A DNA stretch of 64,000 nucleotides from contig NZ_LZYB01000001.1 in the NCBI RefSeq assembly GCF_001677335.1, positions 762,928 through 826,927 of the forward strand, read 5' to 3'. Both the position numbers and the translations under genes were made by a program. Shown piece after piece: positions 1 to 10,416 of this stretch. A model generated the notes under the pieces. The model ran no database searches, was not told where the DNA came from, and saw nothing but the letters and a program-made list of their open reading frames with translations. The number at the start of each line of letters is the position of its first letter. The stretch's first letter is position 1. The stretch is from Erythrobacter dokdonensis DSW-74 (lineage in GTDB: Bacteria > Pseudomonadota > Alphaproteobacteria > Sphingomonadales > Sphingomonadaceae).

Positions 1-1261
<1,261 letters not shown>

Positions 1262-1293
1262 TCGACCAGCTGACTGCAGACGAACTGGCGGCG

Positions 1294-1800
1294 GTGCAGC
1301 GTGATGCGCCGCCGCCGGTCTGTCCGGTCGGCGGTATCCGCCCGCTGACGGCAGGAGAGGTTGCTCTTGCGCGCAGCATGTTCGGTGCGGCAATCGACTA
1401 TGCGCGCGTCACAATCCGGCGCCGCAGGTTCCTGCCCTTCCAGTCGCGGCGGGTGACGATGGCCCCCATGGGGCACCTCCATTTTCACCCTGATGCGGCG
1501 CATTACTGCGACGATTTTGCCCTCGCGCCGCTGACCTTGCAGGCGCACTTCATCCACGAGATGACCCATGTCTGGCAGACCCAGACACACGGGCACTGGT
1601 ATCTGGTGACGCGCCGCCACCCGTGGTGCCGCTATGACTATGCGCTGAAACCGGGATGGAGGCTCGAGCGTTACGGCATCGAGCAACAGGCAGAGATTGT
1701 GCGGCACGCCTTTCTGCTGAGGCGCGGAGCATGGGTTGCGGGCGTGGCCGATGCTGCGGCCTATGACCGTCTGGTCGATTTCGGGAGCCGGTCGTCATGA
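1294..1800 (+). CDS. Vgr-related HExxH protein, possible zinc metallopeptidase
   Basis: A small cytoplasmic-looking protein of 168 residues with HEMTH at residues 88-92, a gluzincin-like zinc motif, followed by VWQ. I recall similar sphingomonad proteins being annotated as Vgr-related, but no function is established to my knowledge. There is no signal peptide. The GTG at 1294 is used here; the frame stays open upstream, with CTG at 1258 overlapping the previous stop, so the true start may be slightly earlier. It overlaps the next gene by ATGA (1797-1800), which suggests joint translation with that membrane protein. Confidence 0.6.
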   Translation: MQRDAPPPVCPVGGIRPLTAGEVALARSMFGAAIDYARVTIRRRRFLPFQSRRVTMAPMGHLHFHPDAAHYCDDFALAPLTLQAHFIHEMTHVWQTQTHGHWYLVTRRHPWCRYDYALKPGWRLERYGIEQQAEIVRHAFLLRRGAWVAGVADAAAYDRLVDFGSRSS

Positions 1801-2369
1801 GCGAATTCGAGTTTGTCTTTGCCCTCTTCAGCCTGGTGTTCGGCCTGTCTCTGGTCGAATTGCTGACAGGTCTCGGGCGCACGCTCGAATTCAGGCTCCA
1901 GCGCCAGGCGGACGGAGAGCCCTTCCGCATCGGCTGGCTGACACCGCTGCTGGCGGTCTTCGTGATCCTCGACCTTCTGTCGTTCTGGATGTTCGCGTGG
2001 CCGATCCAGCGGCTGATTACCGTCAGCACGCCGATGGTTCTGGGCGTGGTGGTGTTTTCCGGGGCCTACTTCCTTGCAAGCAGGCTGGTGTTTCCATCAA
2101 GGCCCGATGATTTCGTCGACCTCGATACGCATTACTTCCGGGTGCACCGCATCGTGTTTGCCATGCTGATCATGATGGTCATCGTGCAATGGCTCTTCAT
2201 CCTGTCGATTCCCGTGCTTGTGAACACGGCCTTTCGACCTATCGCACTGGTCCTTACCGGAGTGCTGCTGGCGCTGATGCTGGCAACGGCGGTGACGCGC
2301 AATCGCAACATCAGCACGGCCCTGCTGACTTTGCTGATTGCGCGCTATCTCGTGATCTATCTGATCTGA
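1797..2369 (+). CDS. Hypothetical integral membrane protein
   Basis: A 190-residue protein with about five or six hydrophobic segments (around residues 5-25, 48-70, 78-98, 118-142, 145-165 and 172-190). I recognise no catalytic motif and cannot assign a function. Its ATG overlaps the stop codon of the HExxH protein gene, so the two form a translationally coupled pair. It converges with grpE, with only four bases between the stop codons and no space for a separate terminator. Confidence 0.7.
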   Translation: MSEFEFVFALFSLVFGLSLVELLTGLGRTLEFRLQRQADGEPFRIGWLTPLLAVFVILDLLSFWMFAWPIQRLITVSTPMVLGVVVFSGAYFLASRLVFPSRPDDFVDLDTHYFRVHRIVFAMLIMMVIVQWLFILSIPVLVNTAFRPIALVLTGVLLALMLATAVTRNRNISTALLTLLIARYLVIYLI

Positions 2370-2373
2370 AACC

Positions 2374-2943
2374 CTAGTCCGGCTTTTTCGCGACAGCCAC
2401 CATCGCTGCGCGCAAGAGCCGGTCCTTGATCATCCATCCGGCCTGCAGCTCCTGCACGATCGTGCCGGGCTCCGCATCGGCGGTGGGAACTTCGAGCATG
2501 GCCTGGTGCTGGTTGGGATCGAGCGGCAGGCCCATGGCGGCAATACGGGTAATGCCGTGCCCGGCGAAGACCTTCTCCAGCTCGCGCTGGGTGGCTTCGA
2601 GGCCCACGACCAGCCCCTTCATGCTGTCGTCGGCACGAAGGCTTTCGGGAATCGCCTGCACGGCGCGGGCGAGGTTGTCCGCAACTGAAAGGATGTCTCG
2701 GGCAAAGCCGGTCGCGGCGTAGGCGCGCGCCTCGTCCTTCTCGCGCTCCAGACGGCGGCGCACGTTCTGCGTTTCGGCCTGTGCGTAGAGAATGTCCTGC
2801 TTGGCCGCTTCCAGATCGCGCCGGAGTGCGGCAAGTGCCTCGGCAAGGCCGTCCTCCCCTTCCGGGTTATCGAGAAACTCTTCGGGGACACCCTTCAATT
2901 CGGCTTCGGCCGCTTCATCGCGCGGCTTGTCGTTCTCGGTCAT
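2374..2943 (-). CDS. grpE: Nucleotide exchange factor GrpE
   Basis: Exchanges ADP for ATP on DnaK. The 189-residue product has an acidic N-terminus, a long coiled coil (about 40-90) and the C-terminal beta domain containing LPLDPNQHQAMLEVP and a GWMIKDRLLRAAMVAVAK end, all typical of GrpE. The ATG at 2943 is chosen because GGAAAG precedes it; a TTG at 2964 would add seven residues. It lies 17 bases downstream of hrcA and is probably cotranscribed with it. Confidence 0.96.
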   Translation of the reverse strand: MTENDKPRDEAAEAELKGVPEEFLDNPEGEDGLAEALAALRRDLEAAKQDILYAQAETQNVRRRLEREKDEARAYAATGFARDILSVADNLARAVQAIPESLRADDSMKGLVVGLEATQRELEKVFAGHGITRIAAMGLPLDPNQHQAMLEVPTADAEPGTIVQELQAGWMIKDRLLRAAMVAVAKKPD

Positions 2944-2960
2944 GTTGTGTGGCTTTCCAT

Positions 2961-4004
2961 TCAAGCGATCAGCTTGCCCAGCGAACGGGCGGTCAGATCC
3001 ACCATGGGGACAACCCGCGCGTAATTCAACCGCGTCGGGCCGATCACGCCGAGCACGCCGACGACCCGCCCCTCGCGATCACGATAGGGCGAGGCAATGA
3101 CCGAAGAGCCGGACAGGGCGAAGAGGCGGTTTTCCGAACCGATGAAGATGCGCGTCGCCTCGGCCTCGCGCGCCGAATCGAGCAACTGCGCGACCGACTG
3201 CTTGTTCTCCAGATCCTCGAGCAGCAGCCGCACCCGTTCGATATCGCCCAGCGCGCTTTCATCGAGCAGGTTGGCCGCGCCGCGCACGATCAGCACAGGG
3301 CGTGCGGCGGCGTCCTCGCTCCAGACGGCAAGGCCGCGCTCGACCAGATCGCGCGAGGCGACATCGAGCTGCGACTTGCCGGCGGAGATCTCGGACCGCA
3401 TCGCCTGCGCCGCCTCGCCCAGCGTGCGACCGGCAAGCCGCGCGGTGATGTAGTTCGAGGCGCGATCGAGCGTACCGGGGTTCAGGGCGCCGCCGATGGT
3501 GACGATCCGGTTCTCCACCCCGCCATCCTCGCCCACCAGCACCGCGAGCGCCCGGCCCTGTCCCAGATCGACGAGGCTGAACTGGGCGAGCCGCTGTTCG
3601 CGCTGGGGGACGAGCACCATCCCCGCCGCGCCCGACAGATCGGAAAGAATTGCGCTTGCCTGCTTGAGCGCCGCCTCGACCGGCCCGGCCTCGGCCAGTC
3701 GCGCCTCGATTGCGGCCTGTTCCTGCGCGGTCGGCTCGGCAACGCGCATCATCCCGTCGACGAAAATTCTAAGGCCCGCATCGGTCGGCATCCGTCCAGC
3801 GCTGGTATGGGGCGCGGCGAGCAAGCCTGCCATTTCCAGATCCGCAAGCACCGAACGGATCGAGGCGGGCGAAAGATTGAGCGTGCCATCCGCCGCCAGC
3901 GTCTTGGAGCCCACCGGCTGCCCGCTTTCGATATATTCCTCGACAACGCGCCGGAATATCTCGCGCGCGCGCTGGGTCAGTTCGGTGACGGGAAGTGAAG
4001 TCAT
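2961..4004 (-). CDS. hrcA: Heat-inducible transcription repressor HrcA
   Basis: Represses class I heat-shock genes, typically groESL, by binding CIRCE elements. The product is 347 residues, normal for the family. It opens with [20 protein letters not shown] and a winged-helix segment ([19 protein letters not shown]), followed by the GAF-like domain and the C-terminal [20 protein letters not shown] signature. The frame is open far upstream, but homology begins at the ATG at 4004. It is divergent from rph with 79 bases between, and grpE follows it. I saw no CIRCE element in this window, so its targets are elsewhere. Confidence 0.95.
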   Translation of the reverse strand: MTSLPVTELTQRAREIFRRVVEEYIESGQPVGSKTLAADGTLNLSPASIRSVLADLEMAGLLAAPHTSAGRMPTDAGLRIFVDGMMRVAEPTAQEQAAIEARLAEAGPVEAALKQASAILSDLSGAAGMVLVPQREQRLAQFSLVDLGQGRALAVLVGEDGGVENRIVTIGGALNPGTLDRASNYITARLAGRTLGEAAQAMRSEISAGKSQLDVASRDLVERGLAVWSEDAAARPVLIVRGAANLLDESALGDIERVRLLLEDLENKQSVAQLLDSAREAEATRIFIGSENRLFALSGSSVIASPYRDREGRVVGVLGVIGPTRLNYARVVPMVDLTARSLGKLIA

Positions 4005-4083
4005 CGGTGCAATCTTAGTGTTTGCGCTTGCCGCGACAAGTGGCCCACGCCTAATGGCCCCAAGCCTACTTACGGAGTCCCCC

Positions 4084-4797
4084 ATGCGCCCTTCAGGACG
4101 CGCGCCCGATGAAATGCGCGCCATCACCATCGAAACCGGTTTTACCCGCCATGCCGAAGGATCGTGCCTGATCGGCTTCGGCGACACCAAGGTGCTGTGC
4201 ACCGCCAGCGTCGAGCGGAATGTGCCGCCATGGCTGCGCGGCAAGGGCGAAGGCTGGGTAACGGGCGAATATTCAATGCTCCCGCGTGCCACCCACACCC
4301 GGGGGCAGCGTGAAGCGGCGAAGGGCAAGCAATCGGGCCGCACGCAGGAAATCCAGCGATTGATCGGGCGGTCTTTACGCGCCGTGGTCGATTTGCAGAA
4401 GCTTGGCGAGCGGCAGATCACGCTCGACTGCGACGTGATCCAGGCGGACGGCGGCACCCGTACCGCGGCGATTTCAGGTGCGTGGATTGCGCTGCGTCTG
4501 GCGGTCAACGGATTGATGGCTTCGGGCGATATCAAGCAGGATCCGATTGCCGCGCAGGTCGCGGGGATTTCCTGCGGAATCTACAAGGGCACGCCGGTGC
4601 TCGATCTCGACTATGACGAGGATTCCTCCGCCGAGGCCGATGGCAATTTCGTGCTGCTCACGGGCGGCAAGATCGCCGAGGTGCAAGCCACGGCAGAAGG
4701 CGCGACCTATGACGAGGAAGCCCTGCTGCGCCTGCTGCGCCTGGCCCGCATCGGCGCCGACCGGATCTTCGCTGCGCAGCTGGACGCGGTGAAGTGA
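4084..4797 (+). CDS. rph: Ribonuclease PH
   Basis: A phosphorolytic 3'-5' exoribonuclease that trims the 3' ends of tRNA precursors. The 237 residues cover the whole single-domain RNase PH fold. The start [12 protein letters not shown], the [13 protein letters not shown] segment near 61-73 and the phosphate-binding [12 protein letters not shown] at 122-133 are family hallmarks. It starts at the ATG at 4084. Its stop overlaps the GTG start of rdgB (GTGA), a pairing common in proteobacteria. Confidence 0.97.
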   Translation: MRPSGRAPDEMRAITIETGFTRHAEGSCLIGFGDTKVLCTASVERNVPPWLRGKGEGWVTGEYSMLPRATHTRGQREAAKGKQSGRTQEIQRLIGRSLRAVVDLQKLGERQITLDCDVIQADGGTRTAAISGAWIALRLAVNGLMASGDIKQDPIAAQVAGISCGIYKGTPVLDLDYDEDSSAEADGNFVLLTGGKIAEVQATAEGATYDEEALLRLLRLARIGADRIFAAQLDAVK

Positions 4798-5423
4798 CAC
4801 GCCGCCTGGGCTCCGGCACGCTGGTGATTGCCACGCACAACGCGGGCAAGTTGAAGGAAATCTCGGCGCTGCTCGATCCCTACGGGGTCAAGTGCATCTC
4901 GGCCGGATCATTGGGCCTGCCCGAACCCGCAGAGACCGGCACCACCTTCGCCCAGAACGCCCTCATCAAGGCCCGCGCTGCGGCCGAGGCGTCGGGACTG
5001 GCGGCGCTGGCGGATGACAGCGGGCTGTCGGTGGCAGCACTGGACGGGCGTCCGGGCGTCTACACCGCGGACTGGGCCGAACGGCAATGGTTCGAGGGCG
5101 CACCGGGCCGCGACTGGTACATGGCGATGGGCAAGGTCGAGGGAATGTTGGCCGAACAGGGCGAAGGCGTCGACCGTTCCGCCGCCTTCCATTGCGTCCT
5201 CGCAATCGCCTGGCCGGACGGCGAATATGCGATCTACGAAGGCCGCTGTGACGGAAGCATGACTTGGCCGCCGCGAGGGACATTGGGCTTTGGCTATGAT
5301 CCCGTGTTCGTGCCGACGGGCGGCTCGCAGACCTTTGCTGAAATTGCACCGGAGGCGAAGCACGCCATCAGCCACCGCGCCGATGCCTTTGCCAAGCTGG
5401 TCGCGGAGCAGTTCGGCGGCTAG
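4794..5423 (+). CDS. rdgB: RdgB/HAM1 family non-canonical purine NTP pyrophosphatase
   Basis: Hydrolyses dITP, ITP and XTP to monophosphates, keeping deaminated purines out of DNA and RNA. The 209 residues contain [10 protein letters not shown] (14-23) for the nucleotide phosphates, ADDSGL (73-78) with the metal and base-binding aspartates, and FGYDPVF, plus a C-terminal SHR. The GTG start at 4794 overlaps the rph stop. The gene is part of a + strand run rph-rdgB-hemW-xerC. Confidence 0.96.
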   Translation: MTRRLGSGTLVIATHNAGKLKEISALLDPYGVKCISAGSLGLPEPAETGTTFAQNALIKARAAAEASGLAALADDSGLSVAALDGRPGVYTADWAERQWFEGAPGRDWYMAMGKVEGMLAEQGEGVDRSAAFHCVLAIAWPDGEYAIYEGRCDGSMTWPPRGTLGFGYDPVFVPTGGSQTFAEIAPEAKHAISHRADAFAKLVAEQFGG

Positions 5424-5432
5424 ACTGCGCTC

Positions 5433-6596
5433 ATGGCCCGCGCGCTTTACATCCACTGGCCCTTCTGCGCGAAGAAATGCCCCTATTGCGATTTCAACTC
5501 GCACGTGCGGGAGAGCGTGGACGTGGCGGGCTGGCAGGCAGCGCTGATCGCCGACATGCGCGCCGAGGCGGAAGTCGCGGGCGGTGCCAAAGGAAGCGGG
5601 GCGCTCACCTCGATCTTCTTCGGCGGCGGAACACCCTCGCTCATGCCCCCTGCCCTTGTCGCAGCCCTGCTGGCCGAAGCCGAGCGCCTGTGGGGCTTCG
5701 ATCCGGCCATCGAGATTACGCTGGAAGCCAATCCCTCTTCGGTCGAGGCGGCGAACTTCGCGGCGCTGGCCGGCGCGGGCGTGAACCGCGTATCGCTGGG
5801 GGTGCAATCACTGGACGATGCGGAACTGCGCTTTCTCGGGCGGTTGCATGGCGCCGGGGAGGCACTGCGGGCGCTGGAGGCTGCGCAAGCCCATTTCGCC
5901 CGCGTCAGCTTCGACATGATCTATGCCCTGCCCGGCCATACGCCCGAACTGTGGCATGACCGCCTGATACGTGCCTTGTCTTTGGGCACCGGGCACCTGT
6001 CGCTCTACCAGCTCACTATCGAACCCGGCACGCGCTTTGCCAGCGACGTGCGGCGCGGACGTCTGGTGCCGCTCGATGATGACGCGGCTGCCCAACTTTT
6101 CAGCATCACCCAGAGCCTCACCGAGGCTGCCGGACTGCCTGCCTACGAAACGAGCAACCATGCCCGCGCCGGGGAGGAGAGCCGTCATAACCTCGTCTAT
6201 TGGCGCTATCAGGATTATTGCGGGATCGGCCCCGGCGCGCATGGGCGGCGTGGCGGCGTGGCGACGGTTCGGCACAAGAAGCCGGAGAATTTCCTCGCCG
6301 CCGTGGAGCGGCAAGGCAACGGGATTGCCGAGGCGCGGTCCCTGCCCGTCTGCGACCAGGCCGCCGAGGCGCTGCTGATGGGATTGCGGCTGACCGAGGG
6401 CATCGATCTGGCTGCACTCTCGGCCCGCTTCGGCCTGCCGCGCGCAGGACTGGTGGATGAGGGGGCCCTCGCCCGGCTTCGCGGTCTCGGGCTGGTATGG
6501 GCCGAGGGCGCGCGGATCGGCGTGGCGCCGGAGGGACGCGGGGTGCTCGATGCGCTGCTCGCCGAACTCGTCGCCGATACGCTGGTGACCGTATGA
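5433..6596 (+). CDS. hemW: HemW-type radical SAM protein (HemN-like heme chaperone)
   Basis: A radical SAM protein related to coproporphyrinogen III oxidase HemN; HemW homologues bind heme and act as chaperones. The N-terminus has the [4Fe-4S] motif C-x3-C-x2-C (Cys12, Cys16, Cys19) in HWPFCAKKCPYCDF, then GGGTPSL and the late HNLVYW motif. The N-terminal extra cysteine typical of true oxygen-independent HemN is lacking, which favours HemW. The length of 387 fits. It sits nine bases after rdgB and overlaps xerC by ATGA. Confidence 0.94.
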   Translation: MARALYIHWPFCAKKCPYCDFNSHVRESVDVAGWQAALIADMRAEAEVAGGAKGSGALTSIFFGGGTPSLMPPALVAALLAEAERLWGFDPAIEITLEANPSSVEAANFAALAGAGVNRVSLGVQSLDDAELRFLGRLHGAGEALRALEAAQAHFARVSFDMIYALPGHTPELWHDRLIRALSLGTGHLSLYQLTIEPGTRFASDVRRGRLVPLDDDAAAQLFSITQSLTEAAGLPAYETSNHARAGEESRHNLVYWRYQDYCGIGPGAHGRRGGVATVRHKKPENFLAAVERQGNGIAEARSLPVCDQAAEALLMGLRLTEGIDLAALSARFGLPRAGLVDEGALARLRGLGLVWAEGARIGVAPEGRGVLDALLAELVADTLVTV

Positions 6597-7504
6597 GCGC
6601 CCCCGATCTGATCGCCGCATGGCAGGCGCACCTTGCCGACAACCGCCGCCGCTCGCCCCACACGGTGCGCGCCTATGTGGCCGCCGCCCAGCGTCTTGTT
6701 GCGGCCAACGCGCTGGATGATTGGGGCGCGGTGGCGCGCACCGAGGCGCATGATCTGCGCGCCCACCTTGCGGCTCGCCGTGCCGCGGGACTGGGCAATG
6801 CCAGCGCGGCGCGCGAGCTTTCGGCGCTCAAGGCCTTCATCGCCTTTGCCCGAGCGCAGGCGGGCGATCCCGACCCCGCCGCCCCGCGCCTGCGTGGCCC
6901 GCGGCTGAAGAAGGGTCTGCCGCGCCCCGTCACCCCGGACGAGGCGGTCAACCTCACCGAACTGGCGGGCGACCTTGCACTCGAGGACTGGATCGGTGCG
7001 CGTGACCGGGCGGTGCTGCTGCTGATGTATGGATCGGGCCTGCGCATCGCCGAGGCACTGTCGCTGACGGGCCGCGATGCCATGCCGGGCGAGGTGCTCC
7101 GGGTCACCGGCAAGGGCGGCAAGCAGCGCATGGTGCCGCTGCTGCCTGTCACCCGTGCCGCGGTTGCCGAATATGTGCGGCAATGCCCATGGCCGATAAC
7201 CCCTGATCAGCCGCTGTTCCGCGGGGCCAAGGGCGGGCCGCTATCACCCGGCATGGTGCAGAAGGCGATGGCACAGGCGCGCCGCGCGCTCGGCCTGCCC
7301 GATACGGCGACACCCCACGCGCTCAGGCATTCCTTTGCGACCCATCTGCTGGGAGCCGGGGCGGATCTGCGCAGCCTGCAGGAACTGCTGGGCCACGCCT
7401 CGCTTGGCTCGACCCAGATCTACACCCGTGTTGATGCCGCGAGTCTGCTGGAGAACTATCGCACCGCCCACCCGCGCGCGGGCAAGGCCAAGAGCCGCGA
7501 TTAG
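6593..7504 (+). CDS. xerC: Tyrosine recombinase XerC
   Basis: Site-specific recombinase that resolves chromosome dimers at dif with XerD. The 303-residue product has an N-terminal SAM-like DNA-binding domain (about 1-95) and a catalytic domain with the full set: Arg151 (GSGLRIAEAL), a lysine in GKGGKQR (174-177), His242 and Arg245 (HALRHSFATHLL), His268 (LLGHASLGSTQ) and Tyr277. The ATG at 6593 overlaps the hemW stop. The housekeeping neighbours and lack of phage genes argue against a phage integrase. The choice of XerC over XerD rests on the family look and context. Confidence 0.88.
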   Translation: MSAPDLIAAWQAHLADNRRRSPHTVRAYVAAAQRLVAANALDDWGAVARTEAHDLRAHLAARRAAGLGNASAARELSALKAFIAFARAQAGDPDPAAPRLRGPRLKKGLPRPVTPDEAVNLTELAGDLALEDWIGARDRAVLLLMYGSGLRIAEALSLTGRDAMPGEVLRVTGKGGKQRMVPLLPVTRAAVAEYVRQCPWPITPDQPLFRGAKGGPLSPGMVQKAMAQARRALGLPDTATPHALRHSFATHLLGAGADLRSLQELLGHASLGSTQIYTRVDAASLLENYRTAHPRAGKAKSRD

Positions 7505-8121
7505 TCGTCCTTGTTTTCGAAGGCGGCGACCGGCTCCCACGTCATAACGCGGTAGATATAGATCGCGACCCCGATCAGCACGAAGGCGACGATGCCATAT
7601 CCCGCCAGCGTCTCGTAGCGGTCGATCAGGCCCGAGATTGCCTTGCCACCGAAGATCAGGATCCCGTTCCAGATTGCCGAGCCCAGAGCGGTGAACAGCA
7701 CGAAGCGCCACAGCTTCATCCTGGCAAGCCCGGCGGGCAGCGAGACGATGGTGCGCAGGATCGGCGAGAAGCGCAGCAGGAACACGATCCAGTCGCCATA
7801 TTTGCGGAAAATGTCGCGGGCCTTGAGGAACTCGTCCCATTCGAAGGTCAGCCAGCGGCCCCAGCGGTCGATCACCTTTTTCAGGGTTTCCTCGCTCCAG
7901 CGCACGCCCAGCCAGAACCAGAACAGGTTGCCCGCGACCGTGCCGGCGGTGGCGACGATCCACAGGGTCATGAAGGTCATTTGCCCGCGTGCCACCAGCA
8001 CGCCGGCAGCGCCCATGATCACCTCCGACGGGATCGGCGGAAAGATGTTTTCGGCCGCCATCAGCAGGAAGATGCCGAGGTAGCCGCCCTTGTCGAGCAG
8101 TTCGAGCAGGATTTCGGTCAT
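7501..8121 (-). CDS. DedA family membrane protein
   Basis: A polytopic inner-membrane protein of 206 residues in the DedA/SNARE-associated superfamily, whose members move phospholipids such as undecaprenyl phosphate or phosphatidylethanolamine across membranes. It shows the family's ENIFPPIPSEVIMGAAG segment (24-40) and FLLRFSPILRTIVSLPAGLA with the conserved arginines and a re-entrant loop. It is last in the - strand run rsmI-yraN-gshB-dedA. Its stop overlaps that of xerC on the other strand. Confidence 0.9.
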   Translation of the reverse strand: MTEILLELLDKGGYLGIFLLMAAENIFPPIPSEVIMGAAGVLVARGQMTFMTLWIVATAGTVAGNLFWFWLGVRWSEETLKKVIDRWGRWLTFEWDEFLKARDIFRKYGDWIVFLLRFSPILRTIVSLPAGLARMKLWRFVLFTALGSAIWNGILIFGGKAISGLIDRYETLAGYGIVAFVLIGVAIYIYRVMTWEPVAAFENKDD

Positions 8122-8133
8122 CGGGCCTTTCCG

Positions 8134-9111
8134 TCAGCTTTGCGCCGGGAATGCACCGCGTTCGGCAAGCCGCCGTTCGATCGCATCCCAGATCATCCCC
8201 GCCGTATCAGTGTTGTTGAACCGGTCAATCGCCACGATGCCGGTTGGCGAGGTCACGTTGATCTCGGTCAGCCACTTACCGCCGATGACGTCGATGCCAA
8301 CAAAGGTCAGGCCGAGCCGTTTCAGATCCGGGCCGAGCGCATCGCAGATATCCTGTTCGCGCGGTGTGAGGGCCGTCGCCTCGGCGCTGCCGCCCATCGC
8401 GAGGTTCGACCGGAACTCGCCTTCGCCCGGCACGCGGTTGATCGCGCCCGCCACCTCGCCATCGACCAGCACGATGCGCTTGTCGCCCTGCGCCACTTCG
8501 GGGAGGAAGGGCTGCACCATGTGGGGTTCGGGCCAGGTCTGGTTGAACACCTCGAACAGCGCGGTCAGGTTCTCGCCGTTTTCGGGCACCCGGAAGATCG
8601 CCTTGCCGCCATTGCCGTGGATCGGCTTGACCACGATCGCGCCGTGCCTGGCCATGAAACGCCGCACCTCGTCCACGCTGCGCGTCACCAGCGTCGGCGG
8701 CATGAAGCGGCGATAGTTGAGCACCATCACCTTTTCGGGGGCATTGCGCACATTGGCCGGGTCGTTGACCACCAGCGTCTCTGCCGCGATCCGTTCGAGC
8801 ATGTGGGTCGCGGTGATGTAGCCCATGTGGAACGGCGGGTCCTGCCGCATCAGCACCACATCGACATCCTTGCCCAGATCAAGCCGCACCTGCGGCCCTC
8901 GGGAGAAATGATCGCCCTCGACCCGCTGCACCGTCACCGGGAAGGCATGGGCGAAAAGGCGGTCGTCCTCGTCGAGCGTCAGGCTTTCGACGTGGTATTC
9001 ATAGAGCGTGTAGCCGCGCGCCTGTGCGGACAGCATCAGCGCGAACGAGCTGTCTCCGGCGATGTTGATCCGGTCGATGGGGTCCATCTGGACGGCGACG
9101 CGCAATGTCAT
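8134..9111 (-). CDS. gshB: Glutathione synthase
   Basis: Joins gamma-glutamylcysteine and glycine with ATP to make glutathione. The 325 residues have the GshB N-terminal pattern (MDPIDRINIAGDSSFALM, residues 9-26), then an ATP-grasp domain with VVKPIHGNGGKAIF and the C-terminal INVTSPTGIVAIDR metal and substrate site. It begins at the ATG at 9111, 18 bases after yraN, and dedA follows after 12 bases. The ligase for the first step, gshA, is not in the window. Confidence 0.97.
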   Translation of the reverse strand: MTLRVAVQMDPIDRINIAGDSSFALMLSAQARGYTLYEYHVESLTLDEDDRLFAHAFPVTVQRVEGDHFSRGPQVRLDLGKDVDVVLMRQDPPFHMGYITATHMLERIAAETLVVNDPANVRNAPEKVMVLNYRRFMPPTLVTRSVDEVRRFMARHGAIVVKPIHGNGGKAIFRVPENGENLTALFEVFNQTWPEPHMVQPFLPEVAQGDKRIVLVDGEVAGAINRVPGEGEFRSNLAMGGSAEATALTPREQDICDALGPDLKRLGLTFVGIDVIGGKWLTEINVTSPTGIVAIDRFNNTDTAGMIWDAIERRLAERGAFPAQS

Positions 9112-9129
9112 TCATTCAACTCCGAGGGA

Positions 9130-9522
9130 TCAGCCAAACGGCATCCATGCGTTTTCGATGTGGGTCGGCTTGCGGCCGGGTGCAAGCAGGATGACGTCGA
9201 TACGGATATCCTCTCCGGCGGTGGCGTAGTCCTGCCACACCATCTCGACTGCAGCTGCCACGCGCGCCAGTCGGCGCTCGTCGATCGCATCGGCAAGGCT
9301 TGCCGCGCGCGCGCGCCACTTGACCTCGACAAAGGCGACAAGGCCGGGACGCTTGGCGACAAGGTCGATCTCGCCCGCCCTGGTCTTGACCCGCTCGGCG
9401 ACGATCCGCCAACCCGCCTGGGCAAGGAACATCGCCGCCGCCGCCTCGCCTTCGCGCCCGCGCCGGTCGGCCTCGTGGCGCTGTTCGGGAGTGCGCCGCC
9501 TGTTGTCGGAGGGCAGGCTCAT
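9130..9522 (-). CDS. yraN: YraN family (UPF0102) nuclease-like protein
   Basis: A 130-residue protein of the UPF0102 family, which has a restriction-endonuclease-like fold but no firmly established role. The core signature GEIDLVAKRPGLVAFVEVKW (an E-x-D-x-V-x14-EVK type nuclease motif) is intact. Its ATG overlaps the stop of rsmI (ATGA at 9519-9522). The order rsmI-yraN, with an LpoA-like gene divergent from rsmI, matches the widely conserved yraL-yraM-yraN neighbourhood of E. coli. Confidence 0.92.
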   Translation of the reverse strand: MSLPSDNRRRTPEQRHEADRRGREGEAAAAMFLAQAGWRIVAERVKTRAGEIDLVAKRPGLVAFVEVKWRARAASLADAIDERRLARVAAAVEMVWQDYATAGEDIRIDVILLAPGRKPTHIENAWMPFG

Positions 9523-10376
9523 TCGCCTTTCAGCTCCAGGGCACGGGCATAAAGCGTTGCACGGTCGATCCCGGTTGCCTTGGCGACGATGCCTGCCGCC
9601 TTGCCCGGCCCCGCGTCGGCCAGCGCGGCGCGCAGCAGGACGTCAGTGTCCAGCACCGGAGCCTCGTCCTCGCCCGGCGGGCCGACCAGCAACACGATTT
9701 CGCCCTTGGGCGGGTGTGCGGCATAGTGTTCCGCAAGGCTTGCGGCCGTGCCGCTGCGGCATTCCTCGTGCAGCTTGGTCAACTCGCGCGCGACCGCCAC
9801 CTCGCGCTCCGGCCACAGTTCGGCAATCGCCTGCAGCGTGCGTTCGAGCCGCGGGGCGGTTTCATAGAGTACCAGCGTGGCGGCAATCCCGGCGAGCCCT
9901 TCGAGCGTGTCGCGGCGGGCCTTGTCCTTGACGGGCAGGAAGCCTGCAAACAGGAACCGGTCGCTCGGCAAGCCGGCCATCGCCAGCGCCGAGACAGCCG
10001 CACACGGCCCCGGAATGCTGGTGACCGTGACCCCCGATGCCCGCGCCTCGCGCACCAGACGGTAACCCGGATCGGAGATCAGCGGTGTGCCCGCATCGCT
10101 CACCAGCGCGACCGGCGAAACCCTCGCTTCGTCGATCACCCGCGCACGCGCATCGGCAGATGCATGATCGTCGAGCCGCTGGAGCCGCGCCTTGATCCCC
10201 AGATGTTTCAGAAGCTTGCCTGTCACCCGCGTATCCTCGCAGGCAATCAGCGCGCAGCCTTGCAGCACGGCAATCGCGCGCAAGGTGATATCGCCGAGAT
10301 TGCCAATCGGGGTCGCAACGATATAGAGCCCGGGTTCGGGAATCCCTGCGGGGATGGATGGAAGCTCGCTCGACAT
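9519..10376 (-). CDS. rsmI: 16S rRNA (cytidine-1402-2'-O)-methyltransferase
   Basis: Adds the 2'-O-methyl group at C1402 of 16S rRNA, using SAM. The 285-residue product starts at the ATG at 10376; upstream in-frame sequence shows no homology. It contains LYIVATPIGNLGDITLRA, EDTRVTGKLL, VSDAGTPLISDPGYRL and IPGPCAAVSALAMAGLP, the standard motifs of this SAM-binding tetrapyrrole-methylase fold. It is divergent from the LpoA-like gene with a 40-base gap, which must hold both promoters. Confidence 0.96.
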   Translation of the reverse strand: MSSELPSIPAGIPEPGLYIVATPIGNLGDITLRAIAVLQGCALIACEDTRVTGKLLKHLGIKARLQRLDDHASADARARVIDEARVSPVALVSDAGTPLISDPGYRLVREARASGVTVTSIPGPCAAVSALAMAGLPSDRFLFAGFLPVKDKARRDTLEGLAGIAATLVLYETAPRLERTLQAIAELWPEREVAVARELTKLHEECRSGTAASLAEHYAAHPPKGEIVLLVGPPGEDEAPVLDTDVLLRAALADAGPGKAAGIVAKATGIDRATLYARALELKGE

Positions 10377-10416
10377 GCGGGCCAAGCATTGAAGCACCAA
10401 CGAGGGGTCGGCAAGG

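Noticed and set aside
6593..7504. Phage or island integrase
   Set aside because: The tyrosine recombinase fits XerC in length and motifs, and overlaps the housekeeping gene hemW. No att repeats or phage genes nearby.
7981..9552. A 523-codon open frame on the + strand
   Set aside because: Antisense to dedA, gshB and yraN, all of which are clear genes. Same compositional artefact.
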